From contig NZ_CAXUQL020000001.1 in assembly GCF_964253035.1 (NCBI RefSeq), forward strand, positions 4,092,001 through 4,156,000: a stretch of 64,000 nt of DNA. The letters run 5' to 3'. The stretch is from Pseudorhodoferax sp032153935 (GTDB lineage Bacteria > Pseudomonadota > Gammaproteobacteria > Burkholderiales > Burkholderiaceae_C). Each line of letters opens with the position of its first letter. Positions within the stretch are counted from its first letter, which is position 1. Below the pieces are notes generated by a model. That model did no database searches, was not told the DNA's origin, and saw only the letters and a list, made by a program, of their open reading frames with translations. The position numbers and the translations under genes were made by a program. This document shows positions 26,701-34,562 of this stretch, piece by piece.

Positions 26701-28459
26701 GGTCCTGCTGGCCTGGGGGGCGCAGGAGATCGCAGGCTGGCGGACTCCGCTGCCCGATCCCGAGCGCGCGCAGCGCGGGGCTCGGGACTCTGCCGCCGCG
26801 CGCGCGACGCTGCCGCCAAGCACCGTGGTGCGCAACCGTCTGTCGCGGGCACTGGGCAGTGCCTTGTTTGGTCTGGCCGTGGCACTGGGCTGGGTCGTGC
26901 TCGACTCGCTGGCCCGCGCAGCGGCGGCTGGCGAGTTGCAATGGGCTGGCTGGTCGATGGCAGGCGTCGTGCCGCTCCTGCCGGTGCTGCGGGCCGTTGC
27001 CATGCGGTTCATCAGCAGTTCGGACAAGGCAGCGCCTTCGGCCTTCGATGGCCCGACCCTGCAGGTTCTGCTGGCCGCGCTGGCATTCGGCCTGGTGTTC
27101 GCGCTGCTGTTTTGTGTGGACATGGCGGCCCACTGGGCGTTTGGCTTGCTGCTGGACGGCCAGTCCCAGATCGGCCAGTGGCTGACCATCGCCGCGCTGG
27201 TGGCCTCGCTGGCCATCGGGCGGGCCGTTGCGTACCTCAACCTGTCGTCCCTGCAGCAGGCCTACGGTCAAAAGCTGGTGCGCACCTTCCTGGGCGCTTC
27301 CAACGCCGCGCGCGTGCATCCGCCGGGCGTGGATGTGCCGGTGCCGGTGCATGTGCCCGATGCTTGCGATGACCTGGAGTTCGACCGCTACAAGCCGCAT
27401 GCGCATGGCGGCCCGCTGCACCTGATCGGCGTATGCGTCAACGACACTGTGGACGGCACCTCGGGTCGTCAGCTGCGGGACGACAAGGGCCTGCCGATGT
27501 GCGTGGGGCCGGCCGGGCTCAGCGTGGGGCTGCATCACCATGCGCTGTGGCCGCAGGTTGAGGCCGGCGCATTGAAGCGCACCGTGCAGATGACGCCCGT
27601 GCGGACCGGTTCCAATCCGCAGCAGTTCCACGTGCTCGCGCGCAGCGATGGCGTGCTCGCGCAGGTCGAGCGGCTCAAGCTCGGGCAGTGGGTCGCGATC
27701 TCCGGGGCCGCTTTTGCCACTGGATTGGGCCGTGGCACCTCGCTGGTCCGCTCGGTGCTGATGGGGCTGTTCAACCTGCGCGTAGGCTACTGGTGGAACA
27801 GCGGCATCCGCGCAGACGAGCGGCCCGGGCGCTTTCCGCTGGACCTGTGGGGGAAGCTCAAGGGTTTGGCACAGTTCCTGTTTCCACTGCAGATGCACTT
27901 GCTGGCCGAGTGGCGTGCCCGCTTCCCGGGGGCGTCGGCGGCGCTGTGGTACCTCAGCGATGGCGGCCATTTCGACAATACCGGCCTGTACGAACTGCTG
28001 CGCCGCCGCGTGCCGTTCATGATTGCAGTGGACGCCACGCAGGACCAGGATTACTGCTTCGACGACCTGGCAGTGCTGACGCGCCAGGCGCGGTTGGACT
28101 TCGGCGCCACGATCGAGTGGGATGGGGCCAGGCTGCTGGCTGCGCGCGCTGTCCCCCCGGAGTTCGCCGCCTGGCTGAAGCCCGAGGGCATTGCGCGCGA
28201 CCTGTCCTCGCTCAAGCGCGATGCAGGTCGCTGTGCGACGCTGGCCCGGGTGACCTATGCCGACGACCCGTCCCGAACCTGTTGGCTGCTGCTGATCAAG
28301 CCCTGCGTGGGCATGGAGCTTCCCGCGGACACCCGCTACCAGGCGGCGACGCATCCATCCTTCCCGCAGGACCGCACGGTCGACCAGTTTTTCGACGATG
28401 CGCAATGGGAGGCCTACCGCGTCCTGGGCATGCGGGCGGGCGAAACGGTGATCGGTTGA
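23750..28459 (+). CDS. GMC oxidoreductase - patatin-like phospholipase fusion with internal membrane segment
   Basis: A single 1,569-residue frame. Residues ~25-715 are a GMC flavoenzyme: FAD motif VVGSGAGGGPLA near 32, GGCTAHHAM near 140, CGGAFNTPQLL near 385, and C-terminal HACGTCRMG near 633 and RVVDTSVFPRIPG near 680. GMC enzymes oxidise alcohols. A Gly/Pro-rich linker leads to a patatin/cPLA2-type hydrolase: oxyanion GGGVRS near 768, nucleophile SVSGG near 798, acid in LSDGGHFDN near 1403. Between nucleophile and Asp lies about 350 residues with roughly eight membrane helices. ATG 23750 follows the cytochrome stop by one base. Likely role: lipid hydrolysis coupled to oxidation of a released alcohol, electrons going to the cytochrome; this is inference. 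A second possible start is ATG 23765. Confidence 0.88.
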   Translation: MAPSSMNAPGPDDRTALLRLARDPESTPFDYIVVGSGAGGGPLAARLALGGRRVLVLEAGVDPAQPEPGTQPRDVYAVPGFHAAATEDPQTSWMFSVRHYESDADQARDSKYDASHDPRSGTCKGGIQYPRAAAIGGCTAHHAMIIVRPNDADWDRIAERTNDASWRSERMQGYFTRIERSLGYGIYESYVHRVTGGLSGLVRRIAAWIEPRRQLDTGGHGTQGWQPTNFIDPVVIARIVRGDRPLRRLLLGVVLATLGTRGKRAGLLGALLRSQLLSSLDPNARSPNLPARAHVSLLSIGTENGRRSGLREHLLSVQADHGPQLVIETGTHVTRLLFAPGEPPRAIGVELLRGAHLYRASPSSPQARVPEDSERFFARREVVVCGGAFNTPQLLMLSGIGDRAELCRHGITGLHGRHGDVVAPTVHLPGVGMHLQDRYEVSIVSEASAEFSTLADATFQPGAPGDKVLAQWKHDGSGLYATNGGALALMMSSSGNQAVRRDPDLFIFGVPAAFRGYYWNWSRELLMPTKGAGTEQRNLWTWVILKAYTDNDRGRVRLRSGDPLEPPQVDFGSFPDTPDMPRDLDALAEAVVRMREINAAVPELVREVQPGPAVPAGRSALLDRWIRDEAWGHHACGTCRMGAAPWTADPAELPAGDAQSVLSSDFRVHGVQGLRVVDTSVFPRIPGYFIATPTFMIGEKAADLLLGDRPEYPRGLAAREAAAVHLRRHTAMTGGAPPGGGLPGSGGAGGAAGSETLPDNTVGLALSGGGVRSATFCLGVLQALAKRGRLRQVDIVSSVSGGAFVASFLGRLYTRLSKDVPDKPARVESILCNTTASELWWLRRHANYIDSGSRDDLQADVAIVLRNLGFVYLWLGLLFFALFGLARWAADWMLPLSWLPLPWQPQQPLLSFGIALSPWWCLPPLLALFGCAPLAAGYWFVLKDPREGVREVVPLLLWVVLLVGTVWGLGVPMLRPWAMLSLVLVLLAWGAQEIAGWRTPLPDPERAQRGARDSAAARATLPPSTVVRNRLSRALGSALFGLAVALGWVVLDSLARAAAAGELQWAGWSMAGVVPLLPVLRAVAMRFISSSDKAAPSAFDGPTLQVLLAALAFGLVFALLFCVDMAAHWAFGLLLDGQSQIGQWLTIAALVASLAIGRAVAYLNLSSLQQAYGQKLVRTFLGASNAARVHPPGVDVPVPVHVPDACDDLEFDRYKPHAHGGPLHLIGVCVNDTVDGTSGRQLRDDKGLPMCVGPAGLSVGLHHHALWPQVEAGALKRTVQMTPVRTGSNPQQFHVLARSDGVLAQVERLKLGQWVAISGAAFATGLGRGTSLVRSVLMGLFNLRVGYWWNSGIRADERPGRFPLDLWGKLKGLAQFLFPLQMHLLAEWRARFPGASAALWYLSDGGHFDNTGLYELLRRRVPFMIAVDATQDQDYCFDDLAVLTRQARLDFGATIEWDGARLLAARAVPPEFAAWLKPEGIARDLSSLKRDAGRCATLARVTYADDPSRTCWLLLIKPCVGMELPADTRYQAATHPSFPQDRTVDQFFDDAQWEAYRVLGMRAGETVIG

Positions 28460-28585
28460 GGAGGCTGCCCGCGCACAGGCCTCTCACCTGGGCCGCGGTG
28501 GCTCCCGGCATCCGTCGGCACCCCAACGGGCTGTACCTGCGGAAAGACCAATGGGCCGGCAAGCGAAAAGCCTGCTCCGCTGGTC

Positions 28586-30373
28586 TCAGTCCTTGGCCGG
28601 CGGGGGCGTCGTCGCGCGGGCGTGCAGCGCTTCGTTGATGGCCTGCGCCAGGCTCGCGTCGGTGACCGGCTTGCGCAGGCAGGGCATGCCCAGCTGCAGT
28701 GCCGCCGCCAACATCTCGGGTGAGCTGTCGGCTGAGACCAGCACGGCGGGCAGGCCGGGGCGGTGCTCGCGCAGTCGCCTGACAGTCTGCAGACCATCGG
28801 TGTCGTCCAGGCGATAGTCCACCACCGCCACTTCCACGGGCTCCTTGGCCACCACTGCGCAGGCCGCCTCGACAGTGGACACGGCATGCACCTTGCAGCC
28901 CAGGCTGGCGAGCGCGTGCCGGTAAGCCGACAGCACTGCCGCGTCGTCGTCCACCACGAGCACGCGGCGCGCGATCATGGCCGGCAGCGCATGCGAGCTG
29001 CCACCCACGACCGGCTCGGCACCGCCAGCGGCGGGCATGTCCAAGTGCACGCGCGTGCCTTCGCCCACGCGCGACTCGACCGCATAGCGGATGCCCGTCA
29101 ACCGTGCCAGGCGGCGCACGATGCCAAGGCCAAGGCCATGGCCGCGCCGCCGGTCGCGCTGCGGATTGCCGACCTGGGCGAAGTCCTCGAACACCCTCTC
29201 CTGGTCCTGGTCGTCCAAGCCCCGCCCGGTGTCCCACACTGTCAGCCGGATGCGGTCCTTGTCCAGCAGACTCGCCCGTGCGCCGATGCTGCCTTGCTCG
29301 GTGAACTTCAGCGCGTTGTCCAGAAGGTTGGAGACGATGCGGCGTAGCATTTCCACATCGCTTGTCACGAAAACTCCGTCTTCGCACTCGCAGCACAGTG
29401 TCAGCGACTTGGCATGCACGGACGGTCGCAGGCGCTCGCAGACGTTTTCCAGGAAGCGCTTGAGCGGGATTTGCTGCAGATGCGGGCGCACCGCGCCGGC
29501 GTCGAGCTGGGAGATGTCGAGCAGGCCGTCGAGCATCTGGCGCAGCACTTCGATGCCCTCGCTGATCTCCTGTGCGATGGCGCGGGTCTCGCCCTCCAGC
29601 TGCATGCGTGTCAGGGTGCCGCTGTTCAGGGCCAGGCTCTGCATGGGCTGGCGCAGGTCATGGCTCGCCGCAGCCAGGAAGCGGCTCTTGGAAAGGTCGG
29701 CGCGAACCGCCGCGTCGCGCGCCTCGGCGAGCTGCTCGCGTTCGTGCGACAACTGCTCGAGCAGGACCGTGTTCTGCGTACGGATGCGGAACGCCTCTTC
29801 GAAAACGCGGCGGTTCTGCTCTGAGAAGCGAAACTGCACGCCCAGCAGCATCAGCAACAGGGCGGCGATCGCCCACGACCACCAGTGTGGCTGCAAGGCC
29901 CACACCAGCGCCGATGGCACGACCACCCCAGCCTGAAAGCCGATGCTGACGGGCCTGATCGTGTAGGAGGCCGAGGCACTGCCCGCCGCCTGCGACATCG
30001 AGACCATCGTCAGGATCGCACTCTCGGCGGTGTCCATCCAGAACATGAAGCCGGCACTTGCTCCGTGAAGGCAACCCAGCAGCAAGGTGCTCCAGCCGGC
30101 CTGGCGCAGGCGCTCCGCGACCGGCCGCTCCACCTGGGCCACCAGCCGCCGGAACAACGCCAGCCGCCACTCCCGCGCGACGGTGACGGCGACTGCCCAG
30201 GCCACGGGATACGGCCAGGGCAGCCCGCCGACGACACCCATGGCGGCAATCATCAAAACCGCGGCGAAAATCTGCCAGCGCAGCTTGGATGAAAACTCTG
30301 TGATGGTCTGCAGACGGAGTTCGTCGAGATCGTCCGCAGAGCCGGCCGCAGCCGTCTTGTGGCCGTTGTCCAT
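28586..30373 (-). CDS. Hybrid sensor histidine kinase/response regulator
   Basis: A 595-residue inner-membrane kinase. About six membrane helices (residues ~30-190) make the sensor, followed by a coiled-coil linker (HEREQLAEARDAAVRADLSKS). The phospho-acceptor His is in AASHDLRQPMQ; the ATPase domain has NLLDNALKFT and GHGLGLGIVRRLA. A C-terminal receiver (RRVLVVDDDAAV; phospho-Asp in VAVVDYRLDD) completes it. ATG 30373 follows the LuxR-type response regulator gene by 41 bases on the same strand, so they form a two-gene unit. It is convergent with the GMC-patatin gene. It may sense the membrane state or respiratory substrate linked to that operon; the signal is unknown. Confidence 0.9.
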   Translation of the reverse strand: MDNGHKTAAAGSADDLDELRLQTITEFSSKLRWQIFAAVLMIAAMGVVGGLPWPYPVAWAVAVTVAREWRLALFRRLVAQVERPVAERLRQAGWSTLLLGCLHGASAGFMFWMDTAESAILTMVSMSQAAGSASASYTIRPVSIGFQAGVVVPSALVWALQPHWWSWAIAALLLMLLGVQFRFSEQNRRVFEEAFRIRTQNTVLLEQLSHEREQLAEARDAAVRADLSKSRFLAAASHDLRQPMQSLALNSGTLTRMQLEGETRAIAQEISEGIEVLRQMLDGLLDISQLDAGAVRPHLQQIPLKRFLENVCERLRPSVHAKSLTLCCECEDGVFVTSDVEMLRRIVSNLLDNALKFTEQGSIGARASLLDKDRIRLTVWDTGRGLDDQDQERVFEDFAQVGNPQRDRRRGHGLGLGIVRRLARLTGIRYAVESRVGEGTRVHLDMPAAGGAEPVVGGSSHALPAMIARRVLVVDDDAAVLSAYRHALASLGCKVHAVSTVEAACAVVAKEPVEVAVVDYRLDDTDGLQTVRRLREHRPGLPAVLVSADSSPEMLAAALQLGMPCLRKPVTDASLAQAINEALHARATTPPPAKD

Positions 30374-30414
30374 GGGGGGCTTCGTTGCGCCGTGCACGAT
30401 CTGGTCCGGTGCGT

Positions 30415-31095
30415 TTACCCCAGCGCGTGCGTGGCTCCGGCCTGCAGGACGCGGCACAGGGCCGAGACGCGGTTCTTCACACCGAGCGCCCTGTAGACCA
30501 TGGACAGGTGCACCTTGACCGTGCCTTCGGCGATGTCCAGGCGGCGCGCGATGCTCTTGTTCGGCAGCCCCTGCAAGGCCAGTGCGAGCACCTCGCGCTG
30601 CCGGGTCGACAGGTCGATGCGCAGGAAGTTGGCCAGGTCCTCGCTGCCGACTTCGTCGGCCTCGTGGCCGCGCACCACGTCCTCGGAGAAGACGAACTCG
30701 GCCGGCACATAGACCCGCTGGCGCAGCACCAGGCGCAGCGCCATGGACATGTCTGCCTCGCTGTAGGACTTGGGAATGAAGCCGGATGCCCCGGCTTCCA
30801 GCACGGCGCGGATGTGATCACTCCCGCTCTCGGCCGAAAGCATGCAGACGCTGGCACCTTCGAACCGTTGCTGCATGCGCTGCAATGCCGGCAGGCCGGA
30901 CAAGCCGGGCAAGTGGTAGTCCAGCAGCACGAGATCGACATCGCTGCACGGCAGCGCGCATGCAGCCTCCACGTCGAGTACAGCCTGGAACTGCAATGTT
31001 CCGGCCACCCCACCGGTTTCTCGGTGCATTTCTTCCAAGAGGCGCCGGGTGCCGTTCCAGATCAGCTGATGGTCGTCGACCAGTACAACATGCAA
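30415..31095 (-). CDS. LuxR/NarL-family response regulator
   Basis: A 226-residue two-component regulator. Receiver: VVLVDDHQLIW (acidic pair) and phospho-Asp in LVLLDYHLPG (~57), with the conserved Lys in FIPKS. C-terminal NarL-type HTH: LSTRQREVLALALQGLPNKSIARRLDIAEGTVKVHLS in pieces of the usual length. The start is TTG 31095, chosen because a GGAGGT site lies 5 bases upstream and the receiver begins directly after it; the frame stays open to 31200 but that extension is unlike the family. Followed by the hybrid kinase and divergent from a PAS-HTH gene. Confidence 0.9.
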   Translation of the reverse strand: MHVVLVDDHQLIWNGTRRLLEEMHRETGGVAGTLQFQAVLDVEAACALPCSDVDLVLLDYHLPGLSGLPALQRMQQRFEGASVCMLSAESGSDHIRAVLEAGASGFIPKSYSEADMSMALRLVLRQRVYVPAEFVFSEDVVRGHEADEVGSEDLANFLRIDLSTRQREVLALALQGLPNKSIARRLDIAEGTVKVHLSMVYRALGVKNRVSALCRVLQAGATHALG

Positions 31096-31100
31096 CGCAC

Positions 31101-31106
31101 ACCTCC
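31101..31106 (-). promoter_or_regulatory. Shine-Dalgarno site fixing a TTG start
   Basis: GGAGGT on the minus strand, 5 bases ahead of TTG 31095, decides the start of the LuxR-type response regulator. Confidence 0.7.
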
Positions 31107-31326
31107 AGGCTTGCGTGGCCTCCGTCACCCTTGGCAGTGAACAGATCGCACACTGCCGCCAGCTTATCCCATGCGAGCCGGCGCCGGTGCGGCAGGTCAC
31201 TAAACCAAAGCACTAGCCGGCGGGCACAGACCGGAGTTCAGTCCAAAGGAGCGACGGTTTACTGGTGGGTGCGTGGCCCGGTCCCTAGACTTTCTCCATC
31301 GGAATCACCGACAGGAGGACCTTGCG

Positions 31327-31965
31327 ATGCAGGCGACAACAACGAGCCCTGAGCGGATGGCCGTCGATGCCGAGGCGCAGTGGGACGGCCATCCCGTGCT
31401 GACTGCTCTGGTCGCAGGGTTGGAGCGGTGCGCCCATGGCATGGCGCTGCTCGACGCTGCGGGCGAGGCGTGGTTCGCGAACGCCAGTGCGCGCGCGCTC
31501 TTCAAACGTCTGGCCTCGGGCGCGGACCCAGATCCACAACGCGTGCGCTGGCCACGCGATCGACATGCCGTGCTTGCCAAGGTGTGCCTCCAGGGCCACC
31601 GCGAGCTGGTGGAGCTCAAGCTGCCAAAGGGCAGCGTGTCGGTGGCGCTGCTGCCCGTGCCGGTGCGGGACAGGCAGCTGGCGTTCGCCCTGTTCGGCCG
31701 CGAGGAGATCTGCGGGCCTGTCGAACTGCAGCAGTTCGCACTGCGCCACCAGCTCACAATGGCCGAGACCCAGGTACTGGGCGCGTTGTGCAGGGGGCTC
31801 GTCGCCAACGACATCGCGCTGGTGCATGGTGTTGCCCGTACCACCGTGCTCACGCAGATCGCGGCGATCCGCACCAAAACCGGCAGCCCCAGCGTACGCG
31901 CGCTGCTGGCCTTGATGTCGCGCATGCCGCAACTCGTCCCATTGATCGGCGTCGTGCACCATTGA
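31327..31965 (+). CDS. PAS-like sensor with LuxR-type HTH domain
   Basis: A 212-residue transcription regulator. Residues ~25-130 look like a PAS fold (GMALLDAAGEAWFANASARALF, then LAFALFGRE). The C-terminal ~60 residues (LTMAETQVLGALCRGLVAND, VARTTVLTQIAAIRTKTGS) match the LuxR-type helix-turn-helix. There is no receiver domain. ATG 31327 has AGGAGG 8 bases upstream. It is divergent from the response regulator/kinase pair across 231 bases and could be a co-regulator of the same promoters. Ligand unknown. Confidence 0.8.
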   Translation: MQATTTSPERMAVDAEAQWDGHPVLTALVAGLERCAHGMALLDAAGEAWFANASARALFKRLASGADPDPQRVRWPRDRHAVLAKVCLQGHRELVELKLPKGSVSVALLPVPVRDRQLAFALFGREEICGPVELQQFALRHQLTMAETQVLGALCRGLVANDIALVHGVARTTVLTQIAAIRTKTGSPSVRALLALMSRMPQLVPLIGVVHH

Positions 31966-32050
31966 TCCTTGCCGATCAGCGCGTCGGCCCGCGATGCGGG
32001 AGACCGAGGGCAGACTGCAGGTTCGCGCTGTCGACGTCCGGGCGGCCTGA

Positions 32051-32545
32051 TCAGTCCGGCGCGTCCTGCAGCACCGGCACCTGCAGCCCGAGCTTGAGGC
32101 AGCCCAGCGCCACCGAGGTGCGAAAGCGGCGCACGTTCTCGTCGCCGCGCAGCAAGCGCTCGGCCAGCGCGTCGTAGTCGGCCATCGTGGCCACGGTCAC
32201 GACCAGCAGGTAGTCGGCCTCGCCCGTGATGGCGTAGCACTGCTGCACGGCGGGCTCGGCCGCGATGCGCGCATGCAGGCCGGCCGTGCGCCGCGGGTGC
32301 TCGTCGTGCACATGCACCTCCACCAGCAGCGTGAGCGGGCGGCCGAGCTTGGCAGCGTCCAGCACGGCCACCTCGGCGCGGATCACGCCGGTCTCGCGCA
32401 GGCGCTGGATGCGCCGCTGCACGGCCGGGGCCGACAGGTGCACTTCCTGCGCGATCAGGCGCTGCGGCACGGTGTTGTCGCGCTGCAGGATGTCCAGGAT
32501 GGCGAGGTCGAAGCTGTCCAGCGCAGGGGCGGCTCGTGCGGGCAT
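32051..32545 (-). CDS. Lrp/AsnC-family transcriptional regulator
   Basis: A 164-residue regulator. N-terminal HTH: DSFDLAILDILQRDNTVPQRLIAQEVHLSAPAVQRRIQRL, in the family's usual spacing; C-terminal RAM/ligand domain with YAITGEADYLLVV. ATG 32545 gives the standard length, although the frame is open far upstream. It diverges from an EamA exporter gene (76 bases between), a common arrangement in which Lrp proteins control amino-acid exporters. Its C-terminal codons recur in the remnant at 20202. Confidence 0.93.
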   Translation of the reverse strand: MPARAAPALDSFDLAILDILQRDNTVPQRLIAQEVHLSAPAVQRRIQRLRETGVIRAEVAVLDAAKLGRPLTLLVEVHVHDEHPRRTAGLHARIAAEPAVQQCYAITGEADYLLVVTVATMADYDALAERLLRGDENVRRFRTSVALGCLKLGLQVPVLQDAPD

Positions 32546-32621
32546 GGGTGCGAGCGAAAGTTGCGTTCGAGGGCTGAAATTCGAGCAAGAACGAGGAGGT
32601 CGGCGCAATACATTCTCCCCG

Positions 32622-33545
32622 ATGTCTTTCCCGCGCAGCCCCGTCGGCACCTCCCTGTGGTTCCCTTTCCTGGCCATCCTCGGCGCCGTCGGCTTCCTCG
32701 GGATCGGCACCTCCTGGGCCAAGATGGCTCTGTTCCCGCTGGTGGGCGCACAGGGCACGACGGCCTTGCGCGTGGGCCTGTCGGCCGTGGTGCTGCTGCT
32801 GTTGTGGCGGCCCTGGCGGCGCCTGCCCAACCGCGCGGACCTGCGCGTGATCGCCTGCTACGGCGTGGCGCTCGGCGTCATGAACCTGGCGTTCTACATG
32901 GCGCTGCGCACGCTGCCCTTCGGCGTGGCGGTGGCCATCGAGTTCTCGGGCCCGCTGGCGGTGGCGCTGTACGGCTCGCGTCGGCCGCTGGACTTCGTCT
33001 GGGTGGCGCTGGCCGTGGCCGGGCTGGCGCTGCTGCTGCCGCTGGGCCACGGCGTCGGCACGCTCGACCCGGTGGGCGTGGGCTTCGCGCTGCTGGCGGC
33101 GCTGTGCTGGGCCACCTACATCGTCTTCGGCAAGCGCGTGGGCCATGTGCCGGCGGGCCTGTCGGTGTCGATGGGCCTGGCCGTGGCCGCGCTGGTGGTG
33201 CTGCCGGTGGGCGTGGCGCATGCGGGCACGGCGCTGCTCTCGTTGCCGGTGCTGGGTGTCGGCCTGGGCGTGGCCATCCTGTCCAGCGCGGTGCCGATCT
33301 CGCTGGAGATGCTGGCGCTGCAGCGGCTGCCCCGGCAGGCGTTCGGCATCATGATCAGCATGGAGCCGGCCGTGGCGGCCCTGGTGGCGCTGGGCCTGCT
33401 GGGCGAGCGGCTCAGCGCGGGGCAGTGGGCGGCGATCGGGCTGATCATGGCGGCCTCGATGGGCAGTGCCGCCACGGCGCGCGGCATGGCCGCGCCGCAG
33501 TCCGTCAGGAAAGTGGCCGACGCCGCCGCACTGGCGCAGCGCTGA
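32622..33545 (+). CDS. EamA/RhtA-type exporter (DMT superfamily)
   Basis: A 307-residue inner-membrane protein with ten predicted helices in two EamA halves (first half ~15-140, second ~155-290). The wording of the second half (LLAALCWATYIVFGKRVG, SSAVPISLEMLALQRLP) is typical of RhtA-like threonine/homoserine exporters. ATG 32622 is the only start that begins at the first helix. Divergent from the Lrp gene, which probably regulates it. Its 3' end overlaps the convergent LysR gene by 41 bases. Confidence 0.9.
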   Translation: MSFPRSPVGTSLWFPFLAILGAVGFLGIGTSWAKMALFPLVGAQGTTALRVGLSAVVLLLLWRPWRRLPNRADLRVIACYGVALGVMNLAFYMALRTLPFGVAVAIEFSGPLAVALYGSRRPLDFVWVALAVAGLALLLPLGHGVGTLDPVGVGFALLAALCWATYIVFGKRVGHVPAGLSVSMGLAVAALVVLPVGVAHAGTALLSLPVLGVGLGVAILSSAVPISLEMLALQRLPRQAFGIMISMEPAVAALVALGLLGERLSAGQWAAIGLIMAASMGSAATARGMAAPQSVRKVADAAALAQR

Positions 33546-34455
33546 CGGCGGCGGGGGCCACGCCTGCCAGCAGGTGCTCCACGAACAGCTGCGCGGCCGG
33601 CGCCAGCGCTTCGCCCGCGCGCAGGCACAACACCAGCTGGCGCGCGGCCCAGTCCTCGGCCAGCGGCACGCGCTGCACACCGGCGGCGCGGGCACACCGC
33701 ACGGCCACCGATCGCGGCACGATGCCCAGGCCGATGCCCTGGCCGATGCCCTGGCCGACCAGCCGGCAGACCGACTCGAAGCTGCGCAGGCGCACGCGGT
33801 AGTCCAGCCGCCGACCGATGCGGCGCGCATGCCGCGCCAGGTGGGCGTGGAATGCGCTGTGCTCGGCCAGCCCGACCAGCGGCGTGGCCGCCACCTCGGC
33901 CAGCGTGACGCCGGCCCGCCCGGCCCAGGCATGGCCGCGCGGCACCACCAGCACCAGCGGATCGGGCCACAGCGGATGCACTTGCAGGCCGGCGAGGTCG
34001 GCCGCGTCCGAGGCCAGGCCGATGTCGCACAGGCCCAGGCGCAGCGCGTCGGCGATCTCCTCGCTGGGCCGCTCCTCCAGGTCCACCGAGATGCCGGCGT
34101 GGACGGCCAGGAAGCCGCTCAGCACGCCGGGCAGGTGCTCGGCCATGGCCGAGGTGTTGCACAGCAGCCGCACCTGGCCCTGCAGGCCCGCGCCGTAGCT
34201 GCCCATGTCGGCCTGCAGCCGCTCGACCTGCAGCAGCAACTGGCGCGCATGCTGCAACAGGCTGTGGCCGGCCGGCGTGGGCTGCACGCCGCGCGGTACG
34301 CGCACCAGCAGCGGCACGCCCAGCGAATCCTCCATGGCGCGGATGCGCTCGCTGGCCGAGGCCAGCGTCATGTGGCTCGCCGCCGCGCCGCCCGTGATGG
34401 AGCCGGCCGCGTGCACGTGGGCGAACAGGCGCAGGTCGGTCAGGTCGAAGCGCAT
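33505..34455 (-). CDS. LysR-family transcriptional regulator
   Basis: A 316-residue LysR protein. N-terminal winged HTH: MRFDLTDLRLFAHVHAAGSITGGAAASHMTLASASERIRAME in the expected pattern; then PRGVQPTPAG and a two-lobed effector domain (QGQVRLLCNTSAMAEHLP, PLVLVVPRGH). Divergent from a TauE/SafE exporter gene 107 bases away, its likely target. The last 41 bases overlap the end of the EamA gene in antisense. Confidence 0.92.
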   Translation of the reverse strand: MRFDLTDLRLFAHVHAAGSITGGAAASHMTLASASERIRAMEDSLGVPLLVRVPRGVQPTPAGHSLLQHARQLLLQVERLQADMGSYGAGLQGQVRLLCNTSAMAEHLPGVLSGFLAVHAGISVDLEERPSEEIADALRLGLCDIGLASDAADLAGLQVHPLWPDPLVLVVPRGHAWAGRAGVTLAEVAATPLVGLAEHSAFHAHLARHARRIGRRLDYRVRLRSFESVCRLVGQGIGQGIGLGIVPRSVAVRCARAAGVQRVPLAEDWAARQLVLCLRAGEALAPAAQLFVEHLLAGVAPAAVSAAPVRRRRPLS

Positions 34456-34562
34456 GTCCGCACGCTAGCACGCGGGCGCGGCCCGTGCCTCAGGCATTGC
34501 CTGAGCCGGGCTGCGCGCATGCCGGCTGGTGGAGCCGGGGGACGCTGCGCAGAATCGGCGCC

